NCBI GenBank assembly: GCA_964530525.1 | Contig: CAZHBH010000001.1 | Coordinates: 25,968 to 89,967, forward strand | Source: CAYNQN01 sp964530525 | GTDB taxonomy: Bacteria; Actinomycetota; Acidimicrobiia; Acidimicrobiales; Acidimicrobilacustridaceae | Reading direction: 5' to 3' | Length of the DNA stretch: 64,000 bases | Part shown: one piece after another, positions 1 through 7,217 of the stretch | Numbering within the stretch: position 1 is the stretch's first letter | How the letters are laid out: the number at the start of each line of letters is the position of its first letter | Notes under the pieces: model-generated | What the model was told of the DNA's origin: nothing | Seen by the model: only the letters and a program-made list of their open reading frames with translations | The model's database searches: none | Made by a program: the position numbers and the translations under genes

Positions 1-245
1 AAGATGTCGTCCTCCGACACGAGGCCGTCGGCCTCGCCGTCGATCTCGGCGAAGGCCTCGGCTAGCTCGACGTCGTCGTACTCGAACCACGCGACGGTGC
101 CGTCGTGGTCCTTCTTGACGAAGACGAGGTCGAGGATCCGCACGAGCCCCCGGTCGACGATGTCGGCGATCTCGGGCACGATCTCGCCCTTGAACCGGCC
201 CTCCGGGAACTCGATGACCACGTACTCGATCGGACCGAGCTCCAT
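1..245 (-). CDS. DUF6325-like protein, N-terminal part (cut by window edge)
   Basis: The first 81 codons are visible and the gene runs off the left edge. The protein starts MELGPIEYVVIEFPEG and continues with a RILDLVFVKKD stretch, the pattern of the DUF6325/DUF1269 family of small actinobacterial proteins of unknown function. The start is well supported: AGGAGG lies 5 bases upstream of the ATG at 245. It is divergent from the SRPBCC gene at 383, with about 137 bases of shared promoter region between them. The family name is recalled from sequence style and no biochemical role is known to me. Confidence 0.7.
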   Translation of the reverse strand, partial: MELGPIEYVVIEFPEGRFKGEIVPEIADIVDRGLVRILDLVFVKKDHDGTVAWFEYDDVELAEAFAEIDGEADGLVSEDDI

Positions 246-382
246 CGACACCTCCTATCGTTCGTCGGGAGCGCCGATCCTACCCACTCGACCTCGAGCG
301 AAGAGCCGCGGGTGAGAGGGCCGGGCAGGTGCGTGATCGCCGACCGTGGCCCCACTCCCCCTTGTGGCTAGCTTCTACGGCG

Positions 383-853
383 ATGCAGGGGGATGTGACG
401 GTTCGGGTGGATGCTCCAGCCTCGGCCGTGTGGGACGTCGTGAGCGACGTGACCCGCATCGGCGAGCTGAGCCCTGAGACCTTCGAGGCGAAGTGGATCG
501 ACGGCTCCACCGGCCCGGCGGTCGGGGCCCGCTTCATGGGACACGTGCGGCGCAACGGCAGAGGACCCACCTACTGGACCAGTTGCAGGGTGACGGCATG
601 TGAGCCCGAGCGCGTCTTCGAGTTCGGGGTGGAGACCATGGGCAAGGTGCTCAACACCTGGCGCTACGACCTGGTTCCCCTCGATGGCGGTGCCACAACG
701 GAGGTGACCGAGTCCTTCCGGCTCACTCCCACGTTCTGGCTGCGCTTCTACTGGTGGATCCTCGGCTCGGCGAGGGGCCGGACCAACCAGCGCGGGATGG
801 CCCAGACCCTGGCAAGGGTGAAGGAGATCGCCGAGCGCTCCCAGCGCTCGTAG
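383..853 (+). CDS. SRPBCC family protein (polyketide cyclase/dehydrase-like)
   Basis: A 156-residue protein from the ATG at 383. It shows the typical start of this helix-grip fold: a beta strand (VTVRVDAPASAVWDVVSD), then a Pro/Glu loop, and a long C-terminal helix (RGMAQTLARVKEIAE) that would close the hydrophobic cavity. Such proteins bind lipids, steroids or polyketides, and many have no known reaction. An in-frame ATG at 329 would add 18 residues that look non-native (rich in Arg, Pro and Trp), so 383 is preferred although no clear ribosome binding site precedes it. Stand-alone gene. Confidence 0.75.
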   Translation: MQGDVTVRVDAPASAVWDVVSDVTRIGELSPETFEAKWIDGSTGPAVGARFMGHVRRNGRGPTYWTSCRVTACEPERVFEFGVETMGKVLNTWRYDLVPLDGGATTEVTESFRLTPTFWLRFYWWILGSARGRTNQRGMAQTLARVKEIAERSQRS

Positions 854-916
854 CCGTTCCGGCACCTTGCCGGTCAAGGATGGTAGACCGTTGGGCAGCA
901 CCGCAGGCGTGTGGCC

Positions 917-1375
917 TCAGATCTCGAATACCTCCCCGGGAGGGAACCGAGCCATGGTGCGGTACCTGCGGTGAGCGAACCACCAGCTGCCGTCGCGCCG
1001 GAGGTACGTGTCGCGGTACAGGCCGAAGATCTCGTTCCGGTCGGTCTCGCCGACCTCCTGGCGCAGCTCGCACATGAAGACCCTTGCTGTCGCCTTGTCG
1101 ACGTCGCCGTCGGGCCACAGCTCGACGTGCGCGTTGAGGATGACGAACTCGAAGAAGCTGAAGCGCTCGAGCGCCGACGATATGAAGTGGCCGAGATCGA
1201 CCGGTCCGAAGATCTCCCGACGCTCCGACGTGACGAGGTCGAGATCGACCGTGGCATCAGGAAGGAACAGGTCGGCCAGCTCGGGCCACGCCCGCCGGTT
1301 GACCACATCAGCGTAGGCGCTCTGCAACCTGGAGATCGAGATGTGGTCGACGGTCTGTCGCAGATCCTCGTCCAC
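917..1375 (-). CDS. SnoaL-like (NTF2 fold) protein
   Basis: A 152-residue protein with the pattern of the SnoaL_4/NTF2-like group: an N-terminal helix (ISISRLQSAYADVVNRRAWPELADLF), then LPDATVDLD, and a C-terminal sheet ending in WWFAHRRYRTMARFPPGEVFEI. Members include cyclases, dehydratases and scaffold proteins, so the reaction cannot be assigned. The start is a GTG with GGGAGG three bases upstream. It is the first of six SnoaL-like genes in the window and the only one to the left of the tRNA-Leu island. Confidence 0.75.
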   Translation of the reverse strand: MDEDLRQTVDHISISRLQSAYADVVNRRAWPELADLFLPDATVDLDLVTSERREIFGPVDLGHFISSALERFSFFEFVILNAHVELWPDGDVDKATARVFMCELRQEVGETDRNEIFGLYRDTYLRRDGSWWFAHRRYRTMARFPPGEVFEI

Positions 1376-1570
1376 CTGCCTCCCACCTCCCCTAGGGGCC
1401 GGCCCCCGATTCGCCAGCTGACATCGGCCCTTCTGCCCAGTTCTATCCGGTGAAGCGCCGCGTGGCGAGGAGCGATCCCCTCAGCGCTGCGGCTCAAGCT
1501 CTGGCTCCACCCGGCAAAGCACCTGGTCAGCATGGAATCCAAACTCGAGGTGCCCCGGGGGCATAGCACG

Positions 1571-1600
1571 TGTCGGAGGGGGACTTGGGGGGGACTTGAA
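1571..1600. repeat. Putative distal attachment site: partial copy of tRNA-Leu 3' end
   Basis: TGTCGGAGGGGGACTTG at 1571-1587 matches the acceptor and T-arm end of tRNA-Leu at 5104-5121 except for one missing G. It is followed by a second GGGGACTTGAA at 1589-1600, so the T-arm sequence appears twice. No anticodon arm is present, so this is not a functional tRNA. It is read as the att duplicate left by integration. Confidence 0.55.
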
Positions 1601-1930
1601 CGCCGAGGTTACCCGTCTCAACCCGTACCATCGCGTCCCTATTAGTCCTGGTCAGGACCGGTTTTCGGCGGCCGCTCGTTACCGCCAGTAACCCTCAGTA
1701 CCACCCAGTTTCCTGGACTTTCGCGGACATTTTGATGACAAGCGACAGGGGGCTGTCGGAGGGGTGGAGAGGGCACGCGGCGGCCTGTCGGGCACGTGGA
1801 GTCGGACGGGCGTGCCGTGTTCCCTCCGACAACTGGCGCGGTCACCCGTCCGACGCCTGGCCGCGCCTCGGCTTGTCCGCGCTCTGTCATTGCGTGTCAT
1901 CACTTGTCATCAGCGGCGCCGGTCCATCGA
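1601..1930. repeat. Gene-free left end of the island with direct and inverted repeats
   Basis: I see no credible gene in these 330 bases. They do contain structure. TGTCGGAGGG at 1754-1763 and its perfect inverse CCCTCCGACA at 1822-1831 repeat the tRNA acceptor-end 10-mer. A near-palindrome, GTCCTG-GT-CAGGAC, lies near 1646-1659. Three copies of TGTCAT lie at 1885, 1895 and 1905, exactly 10 bases apart. ATGACA also occurs at 1735. These could be integrase/excisionase arm sites or replication/transfer iterons of the original element, which is inference. Confidence 0.5.
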
Positions 1931-2707
1931 TCACACGATGCTGAGGAGCGCGTCACGCACGACGACGGCCGCAGCGTCGACGTCGTATCCCTCCGGCACC
2001 TCGCGGAGCAGAGGCAGGAGATCGGCTCGGAAGCCGGCGTCGGCGATGTGCTCCTCGAGTCCCTGGCGAGCTCGCTCGGCGGTGTAGCCGTCGGGCCGGT
2101 ACGGGTCGAAGGCCGCGACGATCTCGGCGGGGTCGAGTCCGAGCACGGTGAGCGCCAGCCAGAGGTCGAAGAGGTCGCGGCCCTTCTTGCGTTGGAACAG
2201 TGCGCGCAGCTTCGTGGCGACCAGTTCCTCGGGTTGGAACGTGAGCACGTCCGCGGTGCCGGACCACCAGGCCGACTCGACGCGGTAGGGCACTTGATGG
2301 TGTGGCCGCGCCGGCGAGGTCTCGTAGGTGTTGATCTCGACCTTGACTCGCATCCGCCCGGAGCCGGACTCGAAGGGTGCGCGCAGCCGAGCCTTGGGGA
2401 ACGAGCCGACGTCGGTGTTGACGTCCATGCCGAGGTCGCTGGCGATGTCTCGGATGGCGTCGAGGAGCGGCCCGATAGGACCGTGAGTCGCGCGCACGTA
2501 GTCGAGGTCCTCGCTGTAGCGAATCGCCTCCGGCAGGATGAGCTTGTGCAGGCACGTGCCGCCGCGGAAGACCAACTCGTCGCCGAGCACGGAGTGATTC
2601 GCGATCTCGACGATCAGGCGCGAGAGAACCAGGTCCTGCTCGATCTGGTCTTCGGTGAGCCAGGGCGCGATGCGGCTCCATGCTCGAACGTGGCGCGCCG
2701 GGATCAC
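1931..2707 (-). CDS. abiEii: AbiEii/AbiGii-family nucleotidyltransferase toxin
   Basis: A 258-residue protein from the GTG at 2707, whose GTG overlaps the antitoxin stop codon (GTGA), the usual coupling of toxin to antitoxin. It carries the family signature: FRGGTCLHKL (GGT about residues 49-51) followed by RYSEDLDYV (about 64-71), the DNA-polymerase-beta-like nucleotidyltransferase core. Further conserved pieces are FQPEELVATKLRALFQRKKGRDLFDL. Known members (AbiEii, MenT) transfer nucleotides to RNA/tRNA and stop growth; in phage defence this is abortive infection. The frame is open further upstream but that part only overlaps the antitoxin gene. Confidence 0.85.
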   Translation of the reverse strand: MIPARHVRAWSRIAPWLTEDQIEQDLVLSRLIVEIANHSVLGDELVFRGGTCLHKLILPEAIRYSEDLDYVRATHGPIGPLLDAIRDIASDLGMDVNTDVGSFPKARLRAPFESGSGRMRVKVEINTYETSPARPHHQVPYRVESAWWSGTADVLTFQPEELVATKLRALFQRKKGRDLFDLWLALTVLGLDPAEIVAAFDPYRPDGYTAERARQGLEEHIADAGFRADLLPLLREVPEGYDVDAAAVVVRDALLSIV

Positions 2708-3504
2708 AGGTCGGGCTCGATCTCGGTGTTGAGCCGGAGGTTCCACCGTTGGTCGACGGGCCCGCGACGCACTCCGCCGGCCTGGAGCGGAGCGGGTTCG
2801 TGCGCCGCAGGATCGATGAACGCGCGCAGGGCATCGAGTCGTGCGCCGGCGAACGCCTCGAGCAGGTAGCCGGCTCGGCGAACCGACGCGCTCGGATACA
2901 AGCGCGCTGCGTCGATGACACCCTGCTCCGCGACGTCGCGATCCTCGAACAGCTCCATGATCACCGTGGCCGCGTTGCTGAGGCCTCCGCTGTCGTGTGG
3001 TCGGTTCGCCAGATCGAGCGAGGTCACCTCTGGCGTAGAGACGCGCAAGGTGTCGGTCGGCGAGTTCACCGGCATCGTCGCCAACTCGGCGGCGTGCTGG
3101 TTGACGACGAACTGCATCCGCACCCGCCCGAAGGCTCGGTCCGGGAGGTATTTGTCGACGACGACCTGGAATACCTGCGGGCGCTGGTGCGCGGCGCCGA
3201 GCATCTCGGCCGCGGACAGGAGTGCGACGTAGTAGCTGCGCCCGAGGTGGCCCATCATCGGATGAACGAACCACGACGCGGGCACCGCCCCCCACGAGCG
3301 GTACTCGGGCGGGATGATCACGTAGAAGCCGCGGGCGGGGCTGAAGATCTGGCCGGCGTCGGCGAGTCGCTTCAGGGCACCGTGCGCGCGATCGCGCGAC
3401 AGCCCGGTGCGACGAGCGGCCTCGGCGGCGTCGAACGTCGACACCCCCTCGGCGAGGAGCTCATCAGGCAGCCGGGCAGGCTTGATCCCGGCACGGGTCA
3501 CCAT
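2704..3504 (-). CDS. abiEi: AbiEi-family antitoxin / transcriptional repressor
   Basis: A 266-residue protein with an N-terminal winged helix (about residues 12-65: GVSTFDAAEAARRTGLSRDRAHGALKRLADAGQIFSPARGFYVIIPPEY) and a C-terminal antitoxin domain that contains WFVHPMMGHLGRSYYVALLSAAEMLGAAHQ, the typical AbiEi layout. It would repress the operon and counter the toxin encoded immediately downstream with a 4-base overlap. A strong inverted repeat at 3550-3578, upstream of the ATG, is the likely binding site. The length fits the family. Type IV toxin-antitoxin by family, since the two proteins are not thought to bind each other. Confidence 0.85.
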   Translation of the reverse strand: MVTRAGIKPARLPDELLAEGVSTFDAAEAARRTGLSRDRAHGALKRLADAGQIFSPARGFYVIIPPEYRSWGAVPASWFVHPMMGHLGRSYYVALLSAAEMLGAAHQRPQVFQVVVDKYLPDRAFGRVRMQFVVNQHAAELATMPVNSPTDTLRVSTPEVTSLDLANRPHDSGGLSNAATVIMELFEDRDVAEQGVIDAARLYPSASVRRAGYLLEAFAGARLDALRAFIDPAAHEPAPLQAGGVRRGPVDQRWNLRLNTEIEPDL

Positions 3505-3549
3505 GCGGGCAACACTCGCGCACCCCGCCGCTCACTGTCAACTAACTAG

Positions 3550-3578
3550 GCAAACTTGTTCTTTTTGCGAGTTTGCCA
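3550..3578. promoter_or_regulatory. Inverted repeat, probable AbiEi operator
   Basis: GGCAAACT (3550-3557) and AGTTTGCC (3571-3578) form a perfect 8-base inverted repeat around a 13-base AT-rich spacer. It lies 46 bases upstream of the abiEi start and downstream of the neighbouring small gene. AbiEi proteins are known to autoregulate through inverted repeats in their own promoter. There is no T-run beside it, so a terminator role is less likely. Confidence 0.55.
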
Positions 3579-3592
3579 AGATGGCACACCCC

Positions 3593-3925
3593 TCACGGCG
3601 CATCGGACGCACGCTCGGGACCAGTCGGCCCGTACCGCGCAGAGCCGTAGTCCCAGCTGGGCCACTCCGTGGAGAGGATCGCTTCGACTCGGCGGCGCTC
3701 CGCCCCCGCGACCGCGGTGCCGTCGGCCCGCGCGATCAGGACTGGATCTGCCATCGTGCCCTCGTCGACGAGTACGTCGGTCACGGCCTGCTCGCGAGGA
3801 TCGATCTCGACTCGGATCGTCGCGAAGTAGAAGGCGTAGAGGGGCTCGTCGCCTGCCAACGCTTCGTGGTGCTGGCCGGGACCGTGGTCGGGCATCCGTT
3901 CGCTCCAGTTCGGGCGCTTCGTCAT
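3593..3925 (-). CDS. Small protein of unknown function in the island
   Basis: A 110-residue protein. The middle (EPLYAFYFATIRVEIDPREQAVTDVLVDEGTMADPVLIARADG) alternates as beta strands; both ends are polar and probably disordered. I do not recognise a named domain. It starts 27 bases after the truncated TraA-like gene on the same strand with GGGGAG about 8 bases before the ATG. Similar short genes often follow MobF-type relaxase genes in actinobacterial elements, which fits the island setting, but no function follows from that. Confidence 0.55.
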   Translation of the reverse strand: MTKRPNWSERMPDHGPGQHHEALAGDEPLYAFYFATIRVEIDPREQAVTDVLVDEGTMADPVLIARADGTAVAGAERRRVEAILSTEWPSWDYGSARYGPTGPERASDAP

Positions 3926-3952
3926 GGGTCGCTCTCCCCTTCCTGCCCGCCA

Positions 3953-5002
3953 TCATCGCGCGGCGACGGCTTCTCGGGTCGGGGCCATCATCGAGGCGCG
4001 CTCGCCGGCCTCGGTGGCGGCCCACCACGCGTTGATCACGGCTCGTTGCATCTGGAGGCTGGTGCCGCCGTGGAGGCGACCGTGCCGGTCGTAGATCGCG
4101 ACGACGTCGGTGTCGCCGGCTCGGAGTCGCAGGCTGGCGTCGCGTTCCCATGAGGCGATGAAGCGGTGGACGCGGTCGAGCTCGACGGCTCCGACGGTCT
4201 GGAAGAGGTGGGCGAACATGCCGGAGCGGCCGACGGCGGAGAACTGCAGCGGGTCGCGGACGAGCACGAGCCGCCAGCGACGCCGCTCGGCCAGCTCGAA
4301 CAGCTCGGCGAGGTTAAGTGTCGAAACCATCGCGGCCTCATCGCACAGCACAGTCGAGCCGGCGGGCAGGTCGAACCGGGGCGACGGCCGACGGCCATCC
4401 CGGTGCTCGACGAGGAGCTTGTCGACGGTGTCGCAGTCGATGCCGGTGTCGTCGGCCAGGACCTCCGCCGCAGTCGCCGACGGTGCCACGCCGAACACCG
4501 ATCGACCCTGGCGGCGGAGCGCTTCGACGCCCGGACGCATGGCGGTCGTCTTGCCCGTCCCCGCGGGACCGACGACGAGCGCCAGCGGTCGGGTACCGGC
4601 GACGGCTGCGGCGCCGCGTTGGGCGGCTCCGAGGCCGGGGGCGTCGACGGCACGGTCCGTCCCGCCGCCGTTGTCGCGGCGTGCGGCGATCTCGAGCAGC
4701 CGCTCCTCCTGGGCGAGGATCGCGGGAGTCGTGAGCACGCGGTCGATGGCGGACTCGGTGATCGGGCGGCCATCTCGTCGCAGCGGTGTCCCGACGGGCG
4801 CGGGACGGGTGAGGTCGACGAGCTCGTTGGCCTCGATCTCCCGGCGGAGGCGCTCGATCCAGGCGTGGACCTCGACGGCGCTCATCCCGGTCGTGGTCGG
4901 GATGCTCCCGGCGACCTCCCGGGTGATCTCAGCGGGACGCCACGTGGACTGGCGCTCGGCCAGCGCGACCAGCGCCTGTCGATCGGGCACGGTGGTGGCC
5001 AC
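3953..5002 (-). CDS. Truncated MobF/TraA-type conjugative helicase (AAA/RecD-like remnant)
   Basis: A 349-residue piece. The first part (ERQSTWRPAEITREVAG, then AWIERLRREIEANELVDL) matches the linker that follows the relaxase domain in TraA/TrwC proteins. Walker A is GPAGTGKT (about 145-152) and Walker B is VLCDEAAM (about 218-225), as in RecD-like helicases. Complete proteins exceed 1000 residues. Here the N-terminal relaxase domain is missing (an in-frame stop lies near 5097, about 95 bases before the start, next to the tRNA). The C-terminus ends at TREAVAAR, in the middle of the motif that normally continues into the second helicase domain. It is probably non-functional debris of a conjugative element. 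Confidence 0.7.
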   Translation of the reverse strand: MATTVPDRQALVALAERQSTWRPAEITREVAGSIPTTTGMSAVEVHAWIERLRREIEANELVDLTRPAPVGTPLRRDGRPITESAIDRVLTTPAILAQEERLLEIAARRDNGGGTDRAVDAPGLGAAQRGAAAVAGTRPLALVVGPAGTGKTTAMRPGVEALRRQGRSVFGVAPSATAAEVLADDTGIDCDTVDKLLVEHRDGRRPSPRFDLPAGSTVLCDEAAMVSTLNLAELFELAERRRWRLVLVRDPLQFSAVGRSGMFAHLFQTVGAVELDRVHRFIASWERDASLRLRAGDTDVVAIYDRHGRLHGGTSLQMQRAVINAWWAATEAGERASMMAPTREAVAAR

Positions 5003-5100
5003 AGCCAGCGGCGGAGGTGTGCCCGGCTCGACGCTGATGACAAATCGCTGACAAGCGGACCCTCCAGGCTTCCCGCCGACCCCCTTGACCTGCGGTTATG

Positions 5101-5187
5101 TGGTGTCGGAGGGGGGACTTGAACCCCCACGTCCTTGCGGACACTAGCCCCTCAAGCTAGCGCGTCTACCAATTCCGCCACTCCGAC
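5101..5187 (-). tRNA. tRNA-Leu (anticodon GAG), CCA encoded
   Basis: On the minus strand the acceptor stem GTCGGAG (5187-5181) pairs with CTCCGAC (5111-5105). The anticodon stem CTAGC/GCTAG encloses the loop TTGAGGG, which gives anticodon GAG. A long variable arm (GTCC-GCAA-GGAC) marks a class II tRNA, as expected for leucine. The T arm is GGGGG-TTCAAGT-CCCCC. The discriminator base is A and CCA is encoded at 5103-5101. The 3' half served as integration target for the island to its left. Confidence 0.95.
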
Positions 5188-5289
5188 GTGGCGCCCCTGA
5201 CGAGGCCATCGGGCCCGCCTGAGCGAAGGGTCACTGTAGCGCAGCAGCTCGGCCGATCGCCCGCCCGCAGGAGCACTCGAGCGGGCCCC

Positions 5290-5868
5290 TCATGACCCCT
5301 GATCGAGGTACGCCTCGCCCCGCGGCGACAGGCGGTAGCCCACCGGCAAGCTCTCGGTGAGACCCAGGGACTTGAGCTGGCGGACACGGCGCTTGAAGGG
5401 CAACCGCTCCTCCCCGAGGGATTGTGCCAGCTCGGCGGCGACCACGCCGGGGCGCTCGTGGATCACCTCCAGGGTTCGCCTCGTCCACGGCCCGCTGCGG
5501 CTGGCGGCGTCCCAGCGTGCCAGCTGGGCGTCGATCTCCGCGCGCTCGGCTTCTTCCAGATCCGACCGCTGCCGAAGGGCGATCCTGGGATCTTCACCGA
5601 TCCGGTGGAAGCGCACCCGGTAGAGCTTGCGATCCTCTCCGGCCCGCAACCCCTCGAGCAGCTCCTCCACCGACGTCGCCCCTGCGCCGACCAGATCTTC
5701 AGGCGTGATGTCGCCCTCTTCGACGACTCCCACCTCGTCGATGGCCAGCAGCCCGGCGCCCGACTGCAGGGTGCCACCGGCGACCACCGTGGGGCGCTTC
5801 CAGCGGCGGAACGCCACCGTCACCTCGCCGCTCTCGATCCTGGGCAGCACCTCCAGGCGGAACAGCAC
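5290..5868 (-). CDS. ASCH-domain-like protein with C-terminal winged helix
   Basis: A 192-residue protein. The N-terminal 90 residues (LFRLEVLPRIESGEVTVAFRRWKRP, then GGTLQSGAGLLAIDEVGVV) fit the ASCH/PUA-like fold thought to bind RNA or small ligands. The C-terminal part (RTLEVIHERPGVVAAELAQSL, then RRVRQLKSLGLTESLPVGYRLSPRGEAYL) looks like a winged-helix DNA-binding domain. A two-domain layout of this type is common in actinobacterial hypothetical proteins near tRNA genes. It stands 40 bases before secG in the leftward direction and could be co-transcribed with it. Role unknown. Confidence 0.65.
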   Translation of the reverse strand: MLFRLEVLPRIESGEVTVAFRRWKRPTVVAGGTLQSGAGLLAIDEVGVVEEGDITPEDLVGAGATSVEELLEGLRAGEDRKLYRVRFHRIGEDPRIALRQRSDLEEAERAEIDAQLARWDAASRSGPWTRRTLEVIHERPGVVAAELAQSLGEERLPFKRRVRQLKSLGLTESLPVGYRLSPRGEAYLDQGS

Positions 5869-5908
5869 GACTAGATCCCCAGGGCGACCGCCCGGTGCAA
5901 GGCCCGAG

Positions 5909-6142
5909 CTACTGGTCGAGCATCAGCGCTAGGCCGATGGTGGTGAAGGCGAAGACGACCGAGGCGACCACTGTGATGCGGTCCAGGTTCTTCTCCACCA
6001 CCGTCGAGCCTGCCGCCGAGGCCCCGAGGCCACCACCGAACATGTCGGAGAGTCCCCCGCCGCGCCCGCTGTGCAGCAGGACGAGGAACACGAGCGTCAA
6101 GCACGCTGCGATGTGGAAGACGAGGACGATGGCGGTCAGCAC
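5909..6142 (-). CDS. secG: Preprotein translocase subunit SecG
   Basis: A 77-residue membrane protein from the GTG at 6142. Two transmembrane segments (about residues 2-24 and 51-74) flank the conserved cytoplasmic loop SGRGGGLSDMFGGG, the SecG signature. It is part of the SecYEG channel in the plasma membrane. An in-frame ATG at 6181 would add 13 residues, but the GTG gives the usual N-terminus directly before the first membrane helix. Location downstream of gap-pgk-tpiA is the common actinobacterial order, here with one lipoprotein gene inserted between tpiA and secG. Confidence 0.9.
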   Translation of the reverse strand: MLTAIVLVFHIAACLTLVFLVLLHSGRGGGLSDMFGGGLGASAAGSTVVEKNLDRITVVASVVFAFTTIGLALMLDQ

Positions 6143-6294
6143 AGCTGACGACTCTAACAGTCGGGCCCCGGCGACAGCCACCGGTGTCGAGGCGATCCCC
6201 CCGATCCCCCCGATCCGCCCTGAGCCGGCGTGCCCTCGTCGTCGACCCGTGACTCAGGCACGCCGGCTAGGGGGAGGATCGAGCCAGCGCCACG

Positions 6295-7044
6295 TCATGT
6301 GCGGCGCTGGTAGGAGTTGAGCAGGTCGTCTTGGATCACGAACGCCAGACCGGCGCTGTCGAGACGGAGCTCCTCGCCGAGCACTCGGGTGGAGTAGGTC
6401 CATCCCTCGGGCAGCGACAGGCGCTCGCCCAGGGCCGGGAGATCGGCGTACGAGAGCGTCGGGTCCTCGATCTGGGCGTACGACTGCATGATGTACACCT
6501 CGCCATCGGGAGAGGTCAGCTCGAAGACCGGCTTGCCCGCATCGAAGGTGAAGATCGTCTGACGCTCCACCTCGGTGGGAGCGTAGGGCTCGCTGCCCGG
6601 ACGATCCCCGAGGAGCCTCATCTCCACCGTGGCCCGCCTCTTCATCTCGATCCCGCCGAACGTGAACACGTCGCCGTCGACGGAGGAGCCCGACGCCACG
6701 CTGGCGTCGAACACGATGCGGCGCGGCCCGTTCAACTTGGCCGACATCGAGCCGTAGGCCTCGTTCACCTCGTCCTCGGTGAGGGCGTCCCACAGGTCGG
6801 CCGGGCAGTCGTTGAGGCCGAGCGTGTTGTAGACCCCTGCCTCCACCTTCAGCCGCTCGCGGACGAAGGGCAGGATCTCGCAGTAGCGCACGTCGCGCAG
6901 GTCCCCCATGCCACCAGAGCTCGACGCAGGCTCCGTCGCCGACGGTGCAGCCGAGGTGCTCGCATCGCCACCGCTGCAGCCGACGAAGCCGACGCTCAGA
7001 GCAGCAACCGCCAGAGCGCTCGCAAGGGCACGACGTGCGGTCAT
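6295..7044 (-). CDS. Secreted lipoprotein of unknown function
   Basis: A 249-residue protein with an N-terminal signal peptide (MTARRALASALAVAALSVGFVGC) whose lipobox ends at Cys23, so it should be lipid-anchored on the outer face of the membrane. The mature part begins with a Ser/Thr/Ala-rich linker and then a soluble domain (RYCEILPFVRERLKVEAGVYNTLGLNDCP; RRIVFDASVASGSSVDG). I do not recognise the family, although the pattern is seen in actinobacterial hypothetical lipoproteins. The start at 7044 has GGGGGAG just upstream. The frame stays open far upstream but the signal peptide fixes the start. Confidence 0.75.
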   Translation of the reverse strand: MTARRALASALAVAALSVGFVGCSGGDASTSAAPSATEPASSSGGMGDLRDVRYCEILPFVRERLKVEAGVYNTLGLNDCPADLWDALTEDEVNEAYGSMSAKLNGPRRIVFDASVASGSSVDGDVFTFGGIEMKRRATVEMRLLGDRPGSEPYAPTEVERQTIFTFDAGKPVFELTSPDGEVYIMQSYAQIEDPTLSYADLPALGERLSLPEGWTYSTRVLGEELRLDSAGLAFVIQDDLLNSYQRRT

Positions 7045-7088
7045 CTCTCCCCCTCGACCTTGTGGACCGGCGGGTACAGGTTGGCAGG

Positions 7089-7130
7089 GCCAGAAACTTC
7101 TGTCAACAGACGTGACATAAGTTTTCTGGC
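7089..7130. promoter_or_regulatory. Inverted repeat between tpiA and the lipoprotein gene
   Basis: GCCAGAAACTT (7089-7099) and AAGTTTTCTGGC (7119-7130) pair with one bulged base around a 19-base spacer. The AT-rich composition stands out from the surroundings. It is 45 bases upstream of the lipoprotein start and 88 bases beyond the tpiA stop, so it could be an operator/promoter element or part of a terminator for the glycolytic genes. No T-run follows on either strand. Confidence 0.35.
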
Positions 7131-7217
7131 AGCCTGAGATGGCCGGAGCAACCCCGGGGGGCGAGAGCGCCTGGCGGCGGCCGAGCAGAGCCGGGCCGCG
7201 ACGCCTGGAAACGGTGC

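Larger units (their letters stand above)
1571..5104. mobile_element. Small decayed genomic island next to tRNA-Leu(GAG)
   Basis: This 3.5-kb stretch lies directly beyond the 3' end of the leftward tRNA-Leu gene. Its far end (1571) carries a copy of the tRNA 3'-end sequence, TGTCGGAGGGGGACTTG, against TGTCGGAGGGGGGACTTG at the tRNA (5104); they differ by one G. Contents are an AbiE toxin-antitoxin pair, a short unknown gene and a truncated conjugative helicase, all typical mobile cargo. There is no integrase and no relaxase domain, so it looks like a remnant that can no longer move by itself. The geometry (tRNA - cargo - partial tRNA end) is the standard one for tRNA-targeted integration. The boundaries are inferred from the repeat. 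Confidence 0.6.

Noticed and set aside
1571..1650. A second tRNA-Leu gene at 1571
   Set aside because: Only the acceptor/T-arm end is present. No anticodon arm, D arm or 5' acceptor strand can be found.
4882..5144. Short frames that run through the tRNA-Leu gene (proteins starting MGVQVPPPTP or MSARTWGFKSPLRH)
   Set aside because: These are typical false translations of tRNA 3' ends in GC-rich genomes.
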